Assembly: GCA_006384855.1 (NCBI GenBank)
Contig: VCJN01003009.1
Coordinates: 62,001-126,000, forward strand
DNA length: 64,000 nucleotides
Source of the DNA: Tetraselmis striata
Taxonomy: Eukaryota; Chlorophyta; Chlorodendrophyceae; Chlorodendrales; Chlorodendraceae
Direction: 5' to 3'
Position 1 is the first letter of the stretch. The number at the start of each line of letters is the position of its first letter. The notes beneath the pieces were generated by a model. That model did no database searches, was not told the origin of the DNA, and saw nothing but the letters and a program-made list of their open reading frames with translations. Positions 40,001-52,800 of the stretch are shown one piece after another. Both the position numbers and the translations under genes were made by a program.

Positions 40001-43000
40001 AACTGCGACCCTGAGGTGGAGCGTGACACAGACCTCAGCCTTCAGGAGTACCTCCAGTACGTGAGCTCCGAGCCGACGGAGGAGGAGGACATCTGCCGTG
40101 ACTACGAAGGGCAGCGGGCCGGGCGCTGGGAGTTCTGCGACGGCGAGGCGTGCCCCAACCCCGCGGCCCCAAACTTTGACCGCCCTGCCCGCACGGATGT
40201 GGAGGGCTGCTGCTGGTGGGGGCGCGGCGTCATCCAAACGAGCGGGGTCTGCAACTTCGGGAAGCTCAACTACTACCTTGGCGCGGGGGCCAACCAGCGC
40301 GGTGCCGATGCGTTGTTTCCGGATACGGACTTTTGCCGCAACCCGCAAGCCATCTGCGATGACGAGAACCCCACTATTAAGTGGATCTTTGGGATGTTCT
40401 TCTGGATGCAGGAAGTCCAGCAGTACAATGAAGGCGGCTGGTCATACCGGGAGCAGGTCAAGGCATGGGTTGATGGCGGCATGGAATGCCCGGACGAGTT
40501 CATCTTTGGCGCCTCTGGCATCGTCAACCGAGGCTGCCACAACCCGCCAGAGTGCGGAACCGGGGAGCTCGATGGCGCATACCAACGCGCCACAAACTTT
40601 GTGACAGTGCTGGAAGCCATGGGCTTCGACATTGACCGCTCCTGCAACAGACCGCCTGCTGGCGGTGGCAGCAGCACCTCCCGCTGCGGCGCCTCGTGGA
40701 CCGCCGCCAACGGCATCTGCGGCACCACCTGCGCCGTCGACGAGGACTGCGCCGCCGGTGAGGCCTGCTTTGGCGACCTCAGCACCGCCGCCTGCGGAGG
40801 AGGGGGCACCCCTGCACCAGCGTCTCCGCCCGGCGGTGGCAGCAGCACCTCCCGCTGCGGCGCCTCGTGGACCGCCGCCAACGGCATCTGCGGCACCACC
40901 TGCGCCGTCGACGAGACTGCGCCGCCAGTGAGGCGTGCTATGGCGACCTCAGCACCGCCCCCTGCGGGGGAGGGGGCACGCCCGCACCGGCGCCTCCGCC
41001 AACCGGTGGCAGCAGCACCTCCCGCTGCGGCGCCTCGTGGACCGCCGCCAACGGCATCTGCGGCACCACCTGCGCCGTCGACGAGGACTGCGCCGCCGGT
41101 GAGGCGTGCTTTGGCGACCTCAGCACCGCCCCCTGCGGAGGGGGGGGCACCCCCGCACCAGCGCCTCCGCCCGGCGGTGGCAGCAGCACCTCCCGCTGCG
41201 GCGCCTCGTGGACCGCCGCCAACGGCATCTGCGGCACCACCTGCGCCGTCGACGAGGACTGCGCCGCCAGTGAGGCCTGCTATGGCGACCTCAGCACCGC
41301 CGCCTGCGGAGGAGGGGGCACCCCCGCACCGGCGCCTCCGCCCGGCGGTGGCAGCAGCACCTCCCGCTGCGGCGCCTCGTGGACCGCCGCCAACGGCATC
41401 TGCGGCACCACCTGCGCCGTCGATGAGGACTGCGCCGCCAGTGAGGCCTGCTATGGCGACCTCAGCACCGCCCCCTGCGGGGGAGGGGGCACGCCCGCAC
41501 CGGCGCCTCCGCCAACCGGTGGCAGCAGCACCTCCCGCTGCGGCGCCTCGTGGACCGCCGCCAACGGCATCTGCGGCACCACCTGCGCCGTCGACGAGGA
41601 CTGCGCCGCCAGTGAGGCATGCTATGGCGACCTCAGCACCGCCGCCTGCGGAGGAGGGGGCACCCCCGCACCGGCGCCTCCGCCCGGCGGTGGCAGCAGC
41701 ACCTCCCGCTGCGGCGCCTCGTGGACCGCCGCCAACGGCATCTGCGGCACCACCTGCGCCGTCGATGAGGACTGCGCCGCCAGTGAGGCCTGCTATGGCG
41801 ACCTCAGCACCGCCCCCTGCGGGGGAGGGGGCACGCCCGCACCGGCGCCTCCGCCAACCGGTGGCAGCAGCACCTCCCGCTGCGGCGCCTCGTGGACCGC
41901 CGCCAACGGCATCTGCGGCACCACCTGCGCCGTCGACGAGGACTGCGCCGCCGGTGAGGCCTGCTTTGGCGACCTCAGCACCGCCGCCTGCGGAGGAGGG
42001 GGCACCCCTGCACCAGCGCCTCCGCCCGGCGGTGGCAGCAGCACCTCCCGCTGCGGCGCCTCGTGGACCGCCGCCAACGGCATCTGCGGCACCACCTGCG
42101 CCGTCGACGAGGACTGCGCCGCCAGTGAGGCCTGCTATGGCGACCTCAGCACCGCCGCCTGCGGAGGAGGGGGCACCCCTGCACCAGCGCCTCCGCCCGG
42201 CGGTGGCAGCAGCACCTCCCGCTGCGGCGCCTCGTGGACCGCCGCCAACAGCATCTGCGGCACCACCTGCGCCGTCGACGAGGACTGCGCCGCCAGCGAG
42301 GCGTGCTATGGCGACCTCAGCACCGCCCCCTGCGGAGGAGGGGGCACCCCCGCACCAACCCCATCTCCAACACCCAGCCCCACCCCATCTCCAACACCCA
42401 GCCCCACCCCATCTCCGACGCCCAGCCCCACCCCATCTCCGACGCCCAGCCCCACCCCATCTCCGACGCCCAGCCCCACCCCCTCTCCGACGCCCGGCCC
42501 CACCCCATCTCCAACGCCCAGCCCCACCCCATCTCCGACGCCCAGCCCCACCCCATCTCCAACGCCCAGCCCCACCCCCTCTCCAACGCCCAGCCCCACC
42601 CCATCTCCGACGCCCAGCCCCACCCCATCTCCAACGCCCAGCCCCACCCCATCTCCAACGCCCAGCCCCACCCCATCTCCAACGCCCAGCCCCACCCCCT
42701 CTCCAACGCCCAGCCCCACCCCATCTCCAACACCCAGCCCCACCCCCTCACCCACGCCTATCCCTTCTCCGGTACCTACACCCTCACCGCCAGTAGCCAG
42801 TGACACTATGGTCTGCGAATTTGCAACGGGAAACACTCGTGTCGAGTGGACGGAATGGGGGCAGAGAGCAAGATGTGTCAACCGCATCACACAGCAGATT
42901 GTGCAGGAGCTGACCTGCCGAGGAGGAACCAAGATCGACCACGCCTCTTCTCCAGTCCCCGCCCTGCTGGTGACATGCATGCCGGTCCACAGTCTGTTGT

Positions 43001-43281
43001 GCCTGGAGGTAGACGGGGAGGTAGTTATTCACTGGACAGCAGGCGGGGAGAGCGCCGTGTGCAGGGACGAGTCTGGGGCTGTCGTGGGCGGCCCCTTTGC
43101 GTGCGCTGGCACATTCCACGTCGAGCACATCGTCAGCCCGGGACCGGCGCTTGACGCCATCTGCCTGAGTGGGCAGCTAGCGGAGGAGCACCCGAACAGC
43201 CTCGATACCCCCCAGGGCAGCGCTGTGCTGGGCAGGCGTCTGCTGCGCGTAGTTTCCGCTAGCACAGCATCAAGGGCTTAG
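37019..43281 (+). CDS. Giant secreted chitinase-like protein (GH19-type) with many six-cysteine modules
   Basis: Two exons (37019-38197, 38385-43281) join in phase across a GTAAGT...GCAG intron; about 2,030 residues. Exon 1: three diverged modules of the form RCGxSWxxAxxxCGxxCxxxxDC, a TPSP linker, two hevein-like chitin-binding domains ([39 protein letters not shown]) and a short helical region. Exon 2: a long cysteine-containing region, then a GH19-like chitinase/lysozyme domain ([57 protein letters not shown]). Ten near-identical 57-residue modules, a second TPSP linker and a C-terminal cysteine domain follow. It probably cleaves or binds chitin in the wall or outside the cell. In the second of the ten modules one G is missing (about 40913), which shifts the frame; the other modules show what is expected. 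Confidence 0.78.
40673..42352 (+). repeat. Ten tandem 171-bp coding repeats (six-cysteine modules)
   Basis: CGCTGCGGCGCCTCGTGGAC recurs every ~171 bases from about 40682 to 42221. Copies differ by only a few bases (for example GGTGAGGC/AGTGAGGC, TTTGGC/TATGGC). Copy 2 is one base shorter. Such near identity indicates recent unequal exchange. Confidence 0.92.
42353..42789 (+). repeat. TPSP-coding microsatellite-like linker
   Basis: CCATCTCCAACGCCCAGCCC-type 24-base units coding (Thr-Pro-Ser-Pro)n. A shorter related tract lies at about 37520-37660. It gives an extended, probably O-glycosylated linker. Confidence 0.9.
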
Positions 43282-46219
43282 CCGGCAGCACTGAAACACG
43301 TGCCGCTGAGATTGCTCTGTTTGCAGCCCCCTGTTTAGTATGAAGTGGGTGGCGTTTACCTGAACATAGAGCCCTTTTTAATCAGGTAAGTTCATTAACA
43401 CCCAGGAGACTGACCAAGGAAACACCGCGGGCGCTCTCGTTGGCAGCGCCTGTGTCCAGTGTTTTTTGGGTTCCATAGGCAATACTTGCTGCTGTTGACC
43501 CCACTCTACCGGCTGCAACACATGCCAATCATCGCCGCCAACCCTGAATGTTGTGAGGGGCTTGCTCACTGGGCACAACGCATCGCGAGGACGGCGTCGG
43601 CGTCCCCAAAGACACGGACCACTCTGCTACACGCGAATAATAGGAGGCAGTGCGCCGGCAAGGCCACACTGGACGCTGTCTTGTGTATACACATGTATGT
43701 CGCTCGAGGCGCGTTGTCCACTATACGGGTGGGCATCATCACATCACCGCCATCCCCGATTTTCTGATAAATCTAGGTAATGCTCACTTCTTGCTTTAGG
43801 GTGTCTTCCGCCCCAACACGGTACCGAATGGGGCAGATTGTGGTGCACTTCCCAAAGTAAATGGCAAAGTACGTCTTATTGTCCATAAATAACAATGATG
43901 CGAGGTGCCACGCGGCAGCAGATAACCGTAGGCGGCCGTAGCGGTCGAGACCCGCCCACCATCGCCGCAGAAAGAGGTACTTCTGGCGCTACGGGCGGTC
44001 GCGGTGTCGATGGTTGACAGTCGTGGGCCTGCTAGAGGCTAGAGCATGGGGAATTGGCCGCGTGATGTGCGCGTCGCGTTGCCGCAGGTGCACACTGAAC
44101 CAACGGCGCGAACCGCATCCATATCGTCCGATCATAAGTTCGGGCAGATTTCGCAATACCGTACGGGTTACCGCGGGAAGTGTTGGGCCACTCGGCAGCG
44201 GATAAATACTGTCGATTAGATAGAATGTAGCACGTGTTAGCACGTGTAGCATGGCTTATTGCTGTGAGGCCGCTACATACATACGCCGCAGTCTTTGTAA
44301 TTTTGCCGCGTTTGCCACTCCCAATGTATCATCGTACACTCGCTTGTGCATGCTGTAAGACTAATAGCGTCATTGCTATAATAATAATTGTATACTATTC
44401 CGTCGATTGTGCTATCTATCAATACATCATCAAAGCCGTGGGTTTATTGTTGGTCGTCTTGGCATCTCGTGCAAGAAATGAGATATGGCGGCGCGGCCAT
44501 ATAACCAACCATCCTAAAATGGTGGCGTGCGTCATGCTCAGGCGCAAGGCCGGATTTCAATTTATGGTATCTCGGCGATATACATGCATACCGTACTTCC
44601 ATATAGCGCAAGGCGCATACACATGTACAACGGCGTTGCAATGAACCCGCGGAGCCACCTGCGGCTGGTGCACGAAGCCTACCCTATGTCCATGATGGCA
44701 AAGCAGGTGCCCGCCCTGCCCCCCGCCCCTTATTTCCCTAGCGCCTCTAGTTTGAGAGTGCGCTTGGATTCGGAGCCAGGAAAGGGGTGTCGGAAGCGAG
44801 AGCTCCAAAACCACATCCTCCTTGGCGCGACATCAGCGCAGGGCTCCGAAACTATTCCCGAAATTGCAATATATATGCCACCATCATTTCTATAATTTTA
44901 TACACTTTGCCACAAATTCACCCCGTCTCCACAATTGCACATTCTGCTCGTTGAGAGGCTCAGCCCGCCCTCCCCCCCCCCCCCACCACCATCACTTTGT
45001 ATATAAACTCCTATTGATGATGATACATACATACATAATAAGGTTGTACAGAGGTCGAGAGAGATAAAAGACAAAGTATACTTTATGGTGTGTAATATTA
45101 CGCTGTGATCCGAAGGTGTGGGCATAATACCATGGACATATATACCAGAATGATGCCCCGATACACATAATCTCATAATATCTCAACACTACTGCTACGA
45201 AAGGTAGAGACAAGCAAATAAGTACTCGTGCTACCTCCCCCCTTGGGCGGCGGGGCGGGGCGCGCGGGGGGGGGGGGGGGGGGGGATGGGGGCACGTTCA
45301 GACCAGGGTTGCGCTGAACAAGTGTCCCCATGGAGGTATTCAGTTCAGGCGGGACTGAATTCAGCTGATAACACTTCAGGCTGAATCCCGGCTCAAGGCT
45401 GTTCAGTTCAATTCTATAGGTCTACTGCCCGAATTCGGGCCTGATCCCCCCCCCCCCCCCCCCCCCCCCCCGCCTCGCAATGCAACACATTAGCGCAGAG
45501 CAGTGGCAAAAAACAAATATATGTATGGGTAATATTATTTCTGTATGTATCTGCATATATTTTTATATTCATATTTATTCATGTATATCTACACCTACAT
45601 ACCCACAAAACATTCGCCCCCCTTGTCAAGCATCAATTGACTATTGGCCCATTATGGGCCCTCGCCTTCGTTACCGGCCGCGCCCTTCCATGTGCCATAC
45701 GCGAACATGCATGACACCGTGCGTAGGGGCAGCCCTAAGTGGCGTTTCTTGTGCTCTTGCTGTAAAAGCCATACGTGTGCGTGTCATTGTTCAAGGTTAG
45801 TAATGAATTTGATAATCCAGTGTTGCGAGGGTACTTTTTTTTAAAGCATGTATGTGCGTTCTATGTGTACGGGGCTGCACGCCAAGAGTTAGCTCTATCA
45901 TTGTAGAGCACATTCGCAACACTTTCCCCGCCATCGGCATGCGAGCAAGTGAGTAGTTCCCGCAAAACGGCCAATACTACATTTAAGGCATGTTCCAAAA
46001 TCAGCCCACCTACAACCGCTGTCCGCATTCAATGCGCCCTTGGTAGAGCCGGGTTTCAGCCCGTACCGTGTATAACATGCACAAGCACACATAAAAGGGG
46101 CGGGGACGTTCTGCTTTTGCCGGCCCGCAGCGCAATCAACCAAGCAATGATGGCGGTGTCATCGTCATCCATATCAATGTCTGCATCAGTATCATCCCAG
46201 AACGCATCGACATCAGCCG
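43282..46219. other. No gene recognised
   Basis: No convincing gene. It holds a G20 run at 45266-45285 and a C26 run at 45446-45471, about 160 bases apart. Between them are short repeats of TTCAG(G/T)...CTGAAT type. Several AT-rich microsatellite stretches occur between 44990 and 45600. Confidence 0.45.
45266..45471. repeat. G20 ... C26 homopolymer pair
   Basis: G run at 45266-45285 and C run at 45446-45471 can pair on one strand. Similar to the C23/G20 pair in UTP15 intron 2, but in the reverse order. Confidence 0.8.
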
Positions 46220-46508
46220 TCATGTGAATGTCATCTTGGCACCCATATCGGTCTCAGCGGCAGGCGCCGGCTGGCTCTCAGCGGCAGCCGGATCAGTCTC
46301 AGCGGCAGCCAATTCGCTCTCAACGGCAGGTAACGACTCGGTCGCAGCTGCAACCGGCTCGCTTTCCGCGGCGGCCAGCGCAGTCTCATGAGACGACGAG
46401 GATGACTCATTGTCGTCATGGGAAGCCGCACTAGCAACCTCGCTATAGTTGCTAGAGGAGTTATTGCCCTCTTTCTCCTCCTCCTTCTTGTTGCCCCCGG
46501 GTGCCGCT
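46220..46508 (-). CDS. Possible Ala/Glu/Ser-rich coding fragment
   Basis: About 95 codons open on the minus strand, ending TDMGAKMTFT at 46220. The sequence is repetitive and acidic (ETALAAAESEPVAAATES; ELAAAETDPAAAESQPAPAA), from a degenerate ~24-base repeat. There is no start codon and a stop precedes the frame, so it could be an exon or a decayed repeat. No family recognised. Confidence 0.3.
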
Positions 46509-46529
46509 CAATAGAGACACGTTTTGCGA

Positions 46530-46795
46530 AGTCGGCCGGATATGGCTCACTGCGGCGCGGGCTCATCAGCTGTACCGCGCCTTGGAGGTGTGCATGGAGA
46601 AGGATCCAAATAAAGCTGCGGGAAGCCTTCGTCGACCTGTTCAAGCTATACACGGCAATGGCGCTCGCGGCTACGGCACTGTTGTCCCGCTACATGCACT
46701 TGAATCATCCCCATGACACGCCGACCAATGTGCGCAGACTTATGGAGGCTGCCAAAAAATGGGAAGTCGACATAGCGGGTGGCATCGTCCGATTA
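46530..46795 (+). pseudogene. Decayed copy of the 47.4-48.5 kb gene (plus strand)
   Basis: Matches the gene at 47943-48200 in inverted orientation: CGAAGTCGGCCGGATATGG is shared, and both encode AAFVD/EAFVD, TAMALAATA(M/L)LSRYM and TPTNVRRLMEAAKKWE. Frame changes occur between the parts. Likely a remnant of a multicopy element. Confidence 0.55.
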
Positions 46796-47409
46796 CCCGC
46801 ACCCAGCAAGTGCAGCTGCAGCTTTCAGGGCAGGCTTCCTGCCGTACCTTAACATCTCATGGGGCATGTACGAGGTCCCCGGGCCAGCGGCCTCCGTAGT
46901 GACTCCCATCATGCAATGGGCAGATAGAGACCGGCAGCCATGATCTTGTTCTATACTGGTCGACTCACGAAATTTTCCAGTGAAAGCAGCTCATGAGATG
47001 CTCCACTCCCCATTCGGAGAGTAGACTGCGAACATATGAGGCATAGTTGGGCAACCAACCACAGTGCTTAAAGGTGCAGATGATGCATAGTTGCCCATAG
47101 CCAGTAAAGTAGCGAGTCGCAATACGCAGAATTGCTGTAATTTTGGCATTGTGTAACATTCTCAAAAGCCTTACCCATATGACTGTACCAATTGTGCCAC
47201 CTCCCTTTGCAGTCCCACGCACTCAACAGACTGCCGGCAGGGGTTGTTTAAAACCGCCGTCGATTCAGATGGCCAAGGCGGGGGCTAGGTTTTGGGCGGT
47301 GGGCGCTTGGTGCGCAGGGTAGCGGCGCCGGACCGCTGCGAGAAATTGCTGGGCAGCATAACTTCGATCGATTACATTTACCAGCTACACGGAAATTCAG
47401 CTAATAGTG

Positions 47410-48451
47410 CAGGATCATTATGTTATATGTGCACCACACATACTGCCCCACATCATGTGAGGACATGCCAAACCGGAATAAGTGTTGGTCTGTCACTATG
47501 TCCGGATCAGCATCATAGAAGCAGCTCAATTTCTCCTCGATGTGCTTCAGCGCGACAAGGAAGGCGTCATGCCCCCTGCGAATGTTTGGCCGAAGGGGCG
47601 CCTTGCTCGTCTGCCACACATCAGTGCGAAGGGGACCCTATCACCATGCGCTCAGCTGCGTACAGTCGGCACACAACGAGGGTGAGGTCCAGCACCGAAG
47701 GGTTGGTGTGGGTCACCTCCAGGAAGTACTGCACTTCCCCAACATACACATGGTTGTCATGCTGCTCCACTTCGGCACGCTTGTCTCGCAGTATGGCAAG
47801 CTTGCCGTACTCGTCAGTGGGCACCCACTGCTCGTCCTATGTCTTGAACACCACAAGCCTCCGTGTCTCGGGCTTCTCATGTACAACCTGCAGCATGTGT
47901 GTGTACACCATAATGATGGTTGGGTACGGGTAATCGGGGACGATGCCACCCGCTAGGTCGGCTTCCCATTTTTTGGCAGCCTCCATCAGTCTACGCACAT
48001 TGGTCGGCGTGTTATGGTTCATATAGCGGGACAGCATGGCCGTAGCCGCGAGCGCCATTGCCGTGAGCAGCTTGGACTTGTCGACGAAGGCTGCTCGCAG
48101 CTTTGGGTTCCCTTGTGGGTCCTTCTCGATGCACACCTCCATGGCGCGGTAAAGCTGAGCCCGCGCCGCAGTGAACCATATCCGGCCGACTTCGCTAAAC
48201 ATGTATATATCAGAAACCCGGGTATCGTCCGGCGCGTCTATGAGGGCGAACTTACAACCCCGGAGACCCGCTGCCCCAACGGCGAGGATGCCCGTCCATG
48301 TATGTTCCTTGTCGAGAGAGGCATACATGTTGGTGTCGGTCCTGCGGGTTGGAACCCACCCCGGCTCGAGATGTATGCACCCCCTCGCGATCAAACGCCG
48401 GGTGAGGTAATAGCTGAACCCCGTAGGGACGCCATCATACGCTGCGGACAC
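47410..48451 (-). pseudogene. Broken multicopy gene, unknown function
   Basis: Starts near 48451 (MSAAYDGVPTGFSYYLTRRL) and reads through EVGRIWFTAARAQLYRAMEV, LLTAMALAATAMLSRYMNHN and RRLMEAAKKWEADLAGGIV to a stop at 47837. The protein-like sequence resumes after the stop (DEYGKLAILRDKRAEVEQHD; DNHVYVGEVQYFLEVTHTN). After a shift it resumes again (RRGHDAFLVALKHIEEKLSC) to about 47410. A second inverted partial copy lies at 46530-46795. It is probably part of a decayed mobile element; I do not recognise the family. Confidence 0.45.
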
Positions 48452-49508
48452 CTAGTTGGCCATACTGCTGGGCGAGGCGAGGAACCGTGGATATGGTGGG
48501 TAACGCCGGGTGCCGGCGGCGGATGGGTGCTGATTGAGTGCATGGGTTTGGGTTCGGTAGGATAGGTGGGAGAAGCCGACAACTTTGCTGCACTACAAGT
48601 CGGTGGCGGACTATAGCCTTGACGTAGTCAGCCGCTTGTCTCACTGTTTGGGCTTGTGCATACGCGTACCGTCGAATTTAAAGCTCATTACGACAGATGT
48701 CGCGACCCATTCCCCGTTAAGGGGTTCCTACGGACGAATTGAGATCATGTAGCAAATGTGTGTCAAATGTGTTCTCATGTAAACGCCAAATGCGGTCGCC
48801 ATACGGGATATTACGCTACGGCTACGCAGCAAGCCGGAGTGCGCTATATAACAACGGAGCGCGATGACTAGTCGTCCAGGCGCGGTGCCGGACTTAGTTT
48901 TTTTGAAAGCAGCATCTGCGCCTACATCACGCACACTCGCACGCCCACGCCAGCCATCAGTACCGTAGCTGCTCCTCCCCTAGCACCCTCCATCATGGCC
49001 ACGCACGCCAAACTAATTCCATGCACCCCCGGCCTACGGCAAACCTGTGAGGCTTGGAGCCATGACCATACCACTCGGTGCTCTGTATGTGAAGCACGGG
49101 CCGCATCGTTGAGGACGTGTGGCAAGCATGTTCCGCGGCCATGCGACCAACAACCATATCCGCGTTCACCCAGAGCATCCTCAAGGCGAAGACGCGTTCG
49201 GATATGCTCTCGCGGACATGATGAATAACTGCGCTGAGTGAAAGTAGTATGGCGAAGCCGCGGGAAGAAGAACTTGCTTGAGGCAGGTTTTCAAGTGTCC
49301 GACGGGGGTGTCGTCACGGTGTATTTTACCACGCGCGTACCCGACGCGACGCGTGTCCAGATCTTGAACCCAACACGCGAGCGCCCCCCCTACCTCCGTC
49401 GACGGTCCACCCCATACTCTCACAAGCCGGGGGCTGGAGTCCACCTTGAAAGGTACAGTGAGTCGGCGGGTGGCTGACATGATTGCGTAGAGGATTTGAA
49501 GTTCACAG
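48452..49508. other. No gene recognised; left flank of the 12.6-kb transposon
   Basis: A few open frames around 49000-49480 on the minus strand (for example LVRVWGGPSTEVGGALACWV) look partly protein-like. They are interrupted and lack a start. No confident gene. Confidence 0.4.
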
Positions 49509-49538
49509 AACAGTAATTTAACCTATTTTGCGCCGTGG
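49509..49538 (+). repeat. Left terminal inverted repeat
   Basis: AACAGTAATTTAACCTATTT followed by TGCGCCGTGG. The inverse of 62050-62079 reads AACAGTAATGCAACCTATTT then TGCCCCGAGG. A second, weaker TTTTGCACCGTAGG copy follows at about 49546. Confidence 0.75.
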
Positions 49539-49801
49539 AATTCATTTTGCACCGTAGGGTTTGTTTATACCCTATTTCCCGGGTTTACTATCAGTACTTA
49601 AGACTCACTGGTGATGTAGCTTGGGTTTGTAGACCTTGGGTGCAGTGCAGCATTCAACAGCATGAAGGCCAGCCGCGACGCATATCCAATGTTGGTTTTG
49701 GAGCATTTTGTCCAAAATGGGACAAGATGAGGCAATGAAATCAATATTTATTATGATTATTACATCCAGCGGCTAGCTAGCCACAAGACGTTGCTGATAG
49801 T

Positions 49802-52800
49802 TTATTCGTTGAGCATCCCCAACTCAAGCAAGTCCTTCTTCGTGGCTGCGTTAAACTTGACGACTCCGCCGGGTTTGCGTTGCGCTGGGGTGGTTGACAT
49901 GACGTGGACGCAGTTGTTTCGTGGCTGGCTGATTTGCCACCCAGTTTGCGCATATGTCTTCACGACTTGGACGCTTTTACCGTACCACTTCTTTCTGACC
50001 ATGGTGCCGTCCTCGTTGAACACCTCTCGACTTCCCGACGCGTCGTGGATGGCCTTCGCGTACGATAGGGGGACGGCTTCAACAAGCTTCCAAGGAAGCG
50101 TCAGGCACTTCTCCCAGCTTGTGTCAACTGGCTTCTTCCCTCCTTTTGTCTGCGCGTACAACCATAGGGGCATGAGGGGTTTGCCCTTTGCATCGGCATG
50201 GAAGGGCTCGTATACGGCCACGGTCAACGTGTCTTCGGTAGTCTCGCGCGACTTCACAAGCCCGATGACGAATCTCGACTCCCAATCACCAAGAGTTTCA
50301 GGACACTTGTCTTCCTCATGCACCTAACGATGACCAAGACCGCGAGCTATGTTAGTCCCGAGCGAGACGCCACGCCATTTTTGTCCCAGCTGGGACAAAA
50401 TAACAAGCAAGGTAGAAGAACCAAATTGTTTTGTCCCGTAAAGGACAAAAATGACAAACAATGGGACTCACATCGGAGACGTCGATGACAACGAGGTTCG
50501 AGCCCTTTGCATCGCTGGGCGATGTGTTGTCATGAAGCCTCTCCTTGGCGCCGGCGTGAACTCCCCGGAAGGCGCTGTCATCTTGAAGCACTTGAGCACG
50601 AACCTCGGCTTCAACGCGAGCGGCTTCGGCATTGTTGAGGTCTGCGTTGGTAGCCATCGTGTGACGTGCCTCAGCAGGCGCGGTCTGCCCGTGCTCGCGC
50701 AAGAAATCGTCAACTTCCTCTTTCCGTTGCGGCCAGAACCCGGAGAAAGCTGCCGAAGGAGCAGTTTGCATCTCATCCAAGTCGTCGAGCAGATTCTTCC
50801 AGCTCTCGCGCTCGACTGGGGAGAAGTGCCACTGGACCGCCAGGTCCGTGATGTACGACCTGACCTTCTTGAAATCATCCAAGTACCTCCGGACCTTCAC
50901 CGCGTCGGGCTTCTTTTTGTCGCAGAGAGCGTACAAAAGGGGCCGGCCCGCACGAATCTCGGGCGTCCCAGTTGGCGCGCTCTTCAAGATCTGCACGGGC
51001 TCAGAAAGCGGTGTGTTGGACCACAAGGCGGTGCGCAACGAGCCGCCAGACGCGGCGGCGTCGTCACGGGTGAACTCGAATTTGTGCGGCTTACTGATGT
51101 CCTGAATGTGGTCTTGGAAATGGGGCCTTAACCACTCAGAGAAGTCGAGGGAGAATGAGAGCTCAGCAATCTCCGGAGTGGGCGAGAATGCCTTCGCCAC
51201 CAAGTCAAGAAAGGCCTCGATTGTGTAGGCGGAGCTGCGAGATAGCGCAAGACTGATGCGGCTGAAGATCTGGTCAACCCGTTCGTGAGTGTGCCCGACA
51301 GGCAAGAAAGCCAAATGAATGACGTCGCAGATGCCGATAGACACAAGCCAATTGCAGAGGGCCGCCACGTTCCTATTCTTGTTCTCCCTGACGGTGTTGT
51401 CCATCTGGATTCTGATGTACGGAATCTTTCTACCACGGTGTTGAATTTCCTGCATCGCAGACCAGATTTCATCAGTCCATGGCTACCGGACAACCACGGC
51501 GAACCTATCGGGAGGCTAACGAGCTCACCTTCATGATCGTGATCCATATCAGAGTGCACGTCGTGGACGAATCGTGGGGGATGGTGTTGGTGTAGTAGTA
51601 GATGTCGTCCGGGCGGTATCCGTCGTACTTCACACAGGTGAGGTGGTACTTGAGGAGCATGTCGGGCTTCACAGTCTTGGGGATGCGAACCCAGTGAGGC
51701 AGCAGGGTCTTCGCGGAGTCCATGCTATCAATTTCGAAGAAGAAGAAGTTTCCATGGCCAAGGCGCGACTGGAAGACGGCGTTGTTCAGATCCCTTCGTT
51801 CCTGGCGCACTCTCTCGAGGTGTACCTTCTGCTCAGCTCTGACCTGACGCCGCCTCACCAGCTGCTGATGTTGACGGTGCACTAGACGTTCCTCTGGCGT
51901 CATGTCCTTTGTGCAAATCTCGCGAGCTTGGTCTCTGAGTGCTTTGCCCGCCGCGCATATGGGACAGTGGCTGAATCGCTTCACCTTCGGCGTGGTGACA
52001 TCCGGGAAGTCTTCCTTCCAAGTCCGGCGGAAAGTGTCGAACGATGCGAGCTTCACTTCGCTCTCGGTAGCCAAATCTACAAAGGGGCAGGGGCATGATA
52101 GGTCGGTATACCAATAAGGTCTCATAATGCGAGACAGAAAAGTTCGGTCTAAAGTGGGTCGAAATAATTATATCGGTAGTGGGTGAATAATTCTGTAATC
52201 AGCTTGGCGAAACAATCTGTCATCAGTGTGACGAAACGGTATGTCAGTAGTGGGACAAAACCGTCTCTCAGCAGTGGGACAAGACGTTCTCTCTGCAGTG
52301 GGACGATATCGGCTAATTATGTGGGACAAATACTTTTGTGGTCGGTGGGACGAAACGGTATGCCATGAGCGGTGCGAAACGTTCTGTCATCAGTGGGACG
52401 AAATCGGTCCGGCGTCGGTGGGACTAAACGTTCTGGCGATAGCGGGACGAAACGGTTTGTCATCAGCGGGACAAAACGGTCTGTCATCAGCGGGACAAAA
52501 CGGTTTGTCATCAGTGGGACGAAACGGTTCGTCATCAGCGGGACAAAACGGTCTGTCATCAGCGGGACAAAACGGTTTGTCATCAGTGGGACGAAACGGT
52601 TTGTCATCAGTGGGACGAAACGGTTTGTCATCAGTGGGACGAAACGGTCTGTCATCAGTGGGACGAAACGGTTTGTCATCAGTGGGACGAAACGGTTTGT
52701 CATCAGTGGGACGAAACGGTTTGTCATCAGTGGGACAAAACGGTATGTCATCAGCGGGACAAAACGGTTTGTCATCAGCGGGACGAAACGGTTTGTCATC

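Noticed and set aside
40867..42796. Ala/Pro/Arg-rich frame continuing through the chitinase repeats
   Set aside because: It is the displaced frame after the one-base deletion at about 40913; the cysteine-module frame is the coding one.
42306..42980. Gly/Val-rich minus-strand frame (GVGDGVGLG repeats)
   Set aside because: Antisense of the Thr-Pro-Ser-Pro linker; a by-product of the repeat.
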